DNA of 64,000 nucleotides, taken from assembly GCF_027257175.1 (NCBI RefSeq), contig NZ_JAPFGD010000009.1, positions 1-64,000 of the forward strand, given 5' to 3'. The notes beneath the pieces were generated by a model that was given only the letters and a program-made list of their open reading frames with translations, made no database searches and was not told the origin of the DNA. Within the stretch, counting starts at the first letter, position 1. Every line of letters starts with the position of its first letter. The DNA comes from Castellaniella sp. S9. Lineage in GTDB: Bacteria; Pseudomonadota; Gammaproteobacteria; Burkholderiales; Burkholderiaceae_B. Positions 60,390 to 64,000 of the stretch are shown one piece after another. The position numbers were made by a program, and so were the translations under genes.

Positions 60390-61145
60390 TCAGGCGTAGC
60401 CGCGATAGAAGAACGCCGCCGTCACGGCAAAGAACGCCAGGGCAATGATCCTGCGCAGCGTGTCCGTGGTGAGCCGGCGGGTCACCAGGGCGCCCACGTA
60501 GCCGCCGGCCACGGCCGCCACCGTCATGGACAGGGCCAGTTCCCAATACACTTGGCCCCAGAGCGCAAAAATCAGGACCGCGACGACCCGGGCGGCCCCC
60601 ACCATCAGCGTCTTCATGCCGTTCAGCGCTCGGACGTCGCCCAGGCCGAATACGGTCCAGCCCGCCATCATCATGATCCCCACGGCGCCGCCGAAATAGC
60701 CGCCGTAGGCGCCCAGCAGGAATTGGTAGGCGGCGATCGGCACGGGCCGCAGGCGCGTGCCTGCCGGCGCCAGCCGCGCCTGGATGGTTTTCCCGAAAGT
60801 GAATGTGAGGGCCCCGATCAGGACCAGCCATGGAATCACCAGGTCGAATAGACGGGTGGGCGTAAAGAGCAGCAACACGGCCCCCGCGCCGCCGCCCAGC
60901 AGCGTCGAGGCCATGATCAGCGGCAGGCTGGCGTGCTGGAATGCGCGGATGTCGTCCTTGTACGCCCAGGCGCTGGCCAGGCTGCCGGGCAGCAGGGCGA
61001 TGGCGCCGGTCTGGTTGGCCGCCACGGGCGGCAGGCCGGCCAGCACCAGCGCGGGAAAGGTGATGAAAGAACCTCCGCCGGCGAACGCGTTGACCACGCC
61101 GGCCAGCAGGCCCGCGACCGTCGCGACGAGAAGATGGTCATCCAT
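60390..61145 (-). CDS. TSUP (TauE/SafE) family permease
   Basis: This 251-residue protein has about eight helices and the two TauE/SafE repeats: LLAGVVNAFAGGGSFITFPA at the start and GAYGGYFGGAVGIMMMAGWT in the second half. Members move sulfonates, sulfite or other anions across the inner membrane. It is the gene upstream of mobA, but separated from it by the repeat-bearing promoter region. It may carry an aromatic acid or sulfonate; the substrate is unknown. Confidence 0.85.
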   Translation of the reverse strand: MDDHLLVATVAGLLAGVVNAFAGGGSFITFPALVLAGLPPVAANQTGAIALLPGSLASAWAYKDDIRAFQHASLPLIMASTLLGGGAGAVLLLFTPTRLFDLVIPWLVLIGALTFTFGKTIQARLAPAGTRLRPVPIAAYQFLLGAYGGYFGGAVGIMMMAGWTVFGLGDVRALNGMKTLMVGAARVVAVLIFALWGQVYWELALSMTVAAVAGGYVGALVTRRLTTDTLRRIIALAFFAVTAAFFYRGYA

Positions 61146-61159
61146 GGGAGTTCACGATA

Positions 61160-61768
61160 CTAGCCGCCGCGCAGCCACCGCAAGTAGGCCGAGCGCGTGG
61201 GCTCGGACACGGACTCCAGCACTTTCTGGTGCTTGACCTGGTGCCGCAGCACCAGCCGCGCATCGGCGACGGCGCGCGATTTGCAGAACCAGTGGCAGCT
61301 GTGCTGCAGTAGATAAAGCTCTGCGGAAAGGTGGTAGGCGCGCTCTTTCAGGCCCCACCGGCTTTCGTTGTCGACCACGTGGCGCAGGCCGGCCGCGTGG
61401 ATGCGCAGCAGTTCGCGGAAATCCCGCGTCAGCGTGGGGATGAAGCGCTCGACATAGGGCAGGCACAGGGGCAGGGCGCCCATGCCGGTCGCCTGGGAGC
61501 TTTCCTTGCCCATGGCCTCGGCCAGTGCGTGGGCCTGATCCGCGACCGTGCGTTCGGCCTCGGCAAAGGACTCCAGCACCTGCAGCTGGCGGGCCTCGTC
61601 TTGTTCATGAATGGCGCGGGTGTAGCCCTGCGTCAGCATCTCCATGTGGCGTTCGATCCGCAGGTCGGCCAGGTGGCCGCCCAGCAAGGCGATATGCGTG
61701 CGCTGGTATCGCAGGCACAGCAGCCGCCATGCCACGATGACCGCCAGCGCGGTCAATACAATGTCCAT
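61160..61768 (-). CDS. Membrane-anchored protein, unknown function
   Basis: This 202-residue protein has one N-terminal hydrophobic helix (IVLTALAVIVAWRLLCLRYQ) and a long, mostly helical cytoplasmic part (LQVLESFAEAERTVADQAHA), with many His/Cys residues toward the end (LYLLQHSCHWFCKSRAVADA). The start at 61768 puts the helix at the N-terminus; the frame extends to 61816. No known domain was recognised. It lies between a TSUP permease and an ABC ATPase on the same strand. Confidence 0.6.
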   Translation of the reverse strand: MDIVLTALAVIVAWRLLCLRYQRTHIALLGGHLADLRIERHMEMLTQGYTRAIHEQDEARQLQVLESFAEAERTVADQAHALAEAMGKESSQATGMGALPLCLPYVERFIPTLTRDFRELLRIHAAGLRHVVDNESRWGLKERAYHLSAELYLLQHSCHWFCKSRAVADARLVLRHQVKHQKVLESVSEPTRSAYLRWLRGG

Positions 61769-61857
61769 CGTCAGGATTCCCCTCGTCGTCCAGCCGAGAT
61801 ACTGGCACAAAAGCAAGAGGCCCGCGAGCGGCCGCGTCTCGCCGGCGGGCGGGGACC

Positions 61858-62694
61858 TCAGGGCTCGGGACGCCGCACCACGAATCGCTCGACGTATTCG
61901 TTGGCCGGGTGATGGCGGATGTCGTCGGGGCTGCCGGCCTGTTCGACCTTGCCGTCGCGCAGGATGACGATGTGCTGGCCCAGGCGCAGAGCCTCCTCGA
62001 TGTCGTGGGTGACGAAGACAATGGTTTTTTGCAGGCGCTGCTGCAGGCCCAGCAATTGGTCCTGCATGTCGCGGCGGATCAGGGGATCCAGGGCCGAGAA
62101 CGCCTCGTCCATCAAGAGGACCTCCGCATCGATCGTCAGGGCCCGCGCCAGGCCGACCCGCTGGCGCATGCCGCCCGACAGTTCATCGGGGTAGTTCTTT
62201 TCGTATCCCTGCAGGCCCACGCGTTCGAGCCAGGCGCCGGCCGCCTCGCGCGCCTGCAGCGGGCTCTCGCCGCGCACGCGCAGGCCGAAGGCCACGTTGT
62301 CGATGACGTTGACGTGCGGCAGCAGGCCGAAGTTCTGGAACACCATGCTGATGCGGTGCCGGCGCAGCTCGCGCAGTGCGGGCATGCTGAGGTCCAGGAT
62401 ATTGCTGCCGTCGACCAGGATCTGTCCGGCGGAGGGGTCGATCAGGCGGTTCAAGTGCCGGACCAGGGTCGACTTGCCCGATCCCGACAGGCCCATGATG
62501 CAGGATATCCGCCCCGCCGCCAGTTTGGCGCTGACCCCGGCTAGGCCCACGTTGCAGCCGGTCTGGGCCTGGACGCCGGCCTTGTCGGCCCCCTGGCGCA
62601 ACAGCTCGACCGCCCGGGTCTCCTGGGGCCCGCCATCGCGCGGGCCGAAGACCTTGTACACCTCGCGGATCTCGATCTTGGTCTCGTCCATCAT
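61858..62694 (-). CDS. Glycine betaine/proline-type ABC ATPase (ProV/OpuAA-like)
   Basis: This 278-residue ATPase has Walker A MGLSGSGKSTLVRHLNRLID near residue 66, the signature DELSGGMRQRVGLARALTID, and Walker B LLMDEAFSALDPLIRRDMQD. LSGSGKST and the long N-terminal insert before Walker A are typical of ProV. There is no CBS domain at the C-terminus, so it lacks the osmosensor module of OpuAA. The start ATG overlaps the permease stop. Confidence 0.92.
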   Translation of the reverse strand: MMDETKIEIREVYKVFGPRDGGPQETRAVELLRQGADKAGVQAQTGCNVGLAGVSAKLAAGRISCIMGLSGSGKSTLVRHLNRLIDPSAGQILVDGSNILDLSMPALRELRRHRISMVFQNFGLLPHVNVIDNVAFGLRVRGESPLQAREAAGAWLERVGLQGYEKNYPDELSGGMRQRVGLARALTIDAEVLLMDEAFSALDPLIRRDMQDQLLGLQQRLQKTIVFVTHDIEEALRLGQHIVILRDGKVEQAGSPDDIRHHPANEYVERFVVRRPEP

Positions 62695-64000
62695 CGTGTC
62701 TCGCGCGGTGGGGCCGGGCGCCGCCGGCGCGGGCGGCCATAGGCCTGGGTGATGCGGTCGATGACGATGGCGAGGATCACGATGGCCGCCCCGGCCTGCA
62801 GGCCGCGGCCCACGTCCAGCGTCTGGATGCCCGCCAGCACGTCCTCGCCCAGGCCGCGCGCGCCGATCATGGACGCCACCACCACCATGGCCAGCGCCAT
62901 CATGGTGGTCTGGTTGATCCCCGCCATGATGCTGGGCCGGGCCAGCGGCAGGGTCACCCGGGTCAGCATCTGCCAGCGGGTGACGCCGAAGGCCTGCGCG
63001 GCCTCCATGATGTCGTGATCCACCTGGCGCAGGCCGAGTATGGTCAGGCGGATCAGCGGCGGCACCGCATAGATGATGGTGGCGAACAGGGCCGGCACCT
63101 TGCCCAGGCCGAACAGCATCAGCACCGGAATGAGGTACACGAAGCTGGGCAGGGTCTGCATGACGTCCAGCACCGGGGTCAGCAGCCGGCGCAGCAGGCG
63201 GCTGCGGGCGGCCATGATGCCCGTCGGCACGCCCAGCACGATGGACACCAGCGTCGACACCAGCACCAGCGCGAAGGTCTGGATGAGCTTGTCCCACAGC
63301 CCCATGGCGCCGACCAGGTACAGGCCGGCGACGTACAGCACCGGCGCCCAGGGCTTGCGCGTGGCGTGCCAGGACAGCGCCGCGACCAGCAGCAGGAACG
63401 CCCAGGGCGGGATCGCCTGCATGAGGCGCTCGACGGGCAGCAGCAGGCCGCGCAGCATGAGGTCGCTGGCCTGGCGGAATACGCCGCCGTAGGCCTTCAC
63501 CATGTCCATCAGCTGCCGGTTCACGAAAGCGGCGGCCGACCAGTCGGGGAAAAAGCCGTCCGCCTGGGCGCCGGCCGCGGTCCCCGCCGCGGCGGTGTCG
63601 GGCTCGCCCGCCCGGGCGTTCGCCGGCTGGGCGAGCCCCAGCGCGGCGGCCACGCGCCCGGCCGCGTCCGGCGGCAGCCACGCCCGCCAGACCTCCGGGT
63701 GTTCGCGCAGGAACTGGTCGGCCATGGCCTCGCCGCCTTTGCGGGTCTCGGTCATGTCCAGGATCATGCGGTTCAGCAGCGGCGGCTGGAATTGCAGCTT
63801 TTCAAAGAACGCCATCAGTTCGGGGTTGCGCGCCGCAAAGGGCGCGGACACCGCCACCGACAGGCGGGCCACCAGGAAATCCGAGGCGCACAGCGTACCC
63901 TCGCCGCTGACGATGGCGTCCCAGCAGGCCTGGTTGAAGGGACCTTGGTCGATCTTGTGGAATGTGTACTTGGCCATCAGGCCGGCGGGCTGCCAGTAAT
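62691..64000 (-). CDS. Glycine betaine-type ABC permease fused behind a substrate-binding domain (partial)
   Basis: The frame runs off the right edge. The visible N-terminal part (YWQPAGLMAKYTFHKID and QGPFNQACWDAIVSGEG, to about 150 residues) is the end of an OpuAC-type betaine-binding domain. Then follows a permease domain of about six helices with the ABC coupling loop EAAQAFGVTRWQMLTRVTLP. In OpuABC/BusAB proteins the permease comes first and the binding domain last; here the order appears reversed. No stop separates the two. A quaternary amine is the likely substrate. Confidence 0.85.
   Translation of the reverse strand, partial: YWQPAGLMAKYTFHKIDQGPFNQACWDAIVSGEGTLCASDFLVARLSVAVSAPFAARNPELMAFFEKLQFQPPLLNRMILDMTETRKGGEAMADQFLREHPEVWRAWLPPDAAGRVAAALGLAQPANARAGEPDTAAAGTAAGAQADGFFPDWSAAAFVNRQLMDMVKAYGGVFRQASDLMLRGLLLPVERLMQAIPPWAFLLLVAALSWHATRKPWAPVLYVAGLYLVGAMGLWDKLIQTFALVLVSTLVSIVLGVPTGIMAARSRLLRRLLTPVLDVMQTLPSFVYLIPVLMLFGLGKVPALFATIIYAVPPLIRLTILGLRQVDHDIMEAAQAFGVTRWQMLTRVTLPLARPSIMAGINQTTMMALAMVVVASMIGARGLGEDVLAGIQTLDVGRGLQAGAAIVILAIVIDRITQAYGRPRRRRPAPPRETR

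Overview
The base composition, gene families and gene order suggest a Burkholderiales chromosome, most likely from the Alcaligenaceae (Bordetella/Achromobacter-like). This is inferred from family types such as DUF2946, a MobA-like hydroxylase and TRAP/Liv-rich catabolic clusters; there is no 16S gene here. Most of the window is GC-rich and densely coding, often with ATGA start/stop overlaps.

Layout. (1) 1-19.4 kb is an extracellular or capsular polysaccharide locus. An AT-rich left part (about 0.26-6.2 kb) holds a GumK-like glycosyltransferase, a Wzy-like membrane protein, a GT9 and the 5' end of a GT4, with IS debris between them. It passes into GC-rich conserved genes: manC, wbaP (opposite strand), then a small Gly/Ala-rich YjbE-like protein, YjbH, a MORN protein, a low-molecular-weight tyrosine phosphatase, Wza and Wzc. 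A hipBA toxin-antitoxin pair sits between manC and wbaP, flanked by a duplicated manC 3' end. (2) 19.6-24.8 kb is a TRAP transporter operon with a PuuE-type deacetylase-fold hydrolase, a GntR/FCD regulator and an Asp/Glu/hydantoin-racemase-like protein. (3) 24.8-31.4 kb is an accessory region ending at tRNA-Cys. It holds VanZ, hicAB, a second hicAB whose hicA is split by a small palindromic element, an orphan hicB, a relE/relB-type pair, fragments of an efflux outer-membrane protein and a LysR regulator, a probable phage tape-measure fragment, and two related hairpin elements inserted at CTAG.

(4) 31.5-37.1 kb carries DMT and MFS exporters, a metallophosphoesterase, a second MFS protein and a LysR regulator. 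(5) 37.1-48.5 kb, on the minus strand, is a cyclic-amide/amino-acid catabolic cluster: D-carbamoylase, D-hydantoinase, ornithine-cyclodeaminase-like protein, Liv-type ABC transporter (SBP, two permeases, two ATPases), MmgE/PrpD protein, asparaginase and another PuuE-like hydrolase. Substrate would enter through Liv, be ring-opened by the hydantoinase and decarbamoylated. (6) 48.7-53.5 kb encodes a periplasmic three-component molybdenum hydroxylase with a triheme cytochrome c. (7) 53.5-55.6 kb holds a YhhQ/VUT transporter with a candidate preQ1-I riboswitch, and cbpA-cbpM. (8) 55.6-61.1 kb is aromatic catabolism: gallate-type dioxygenase with LysR, and 3-hydroxybenzoate 4-hydroxylase (mobA) with MarR, next to a TSUP permease. 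(9) 61.1-64 kb holds an unknown membrane-anchored protein and a glycine-betaine-type ABC transporter whose permease is fused behind a substrate-binding domain; the gene runs off the right edge.

The most unusual signal is the pair of roughly 158-bp palindromic elements at 28.7 and 29.35 kb. They share a 56-nt core in which every non-loop difference is a compensatory base-pair swap, while their arms have diverged but remain self-complementary. All assignments come from reading the sequence; no database search was run.
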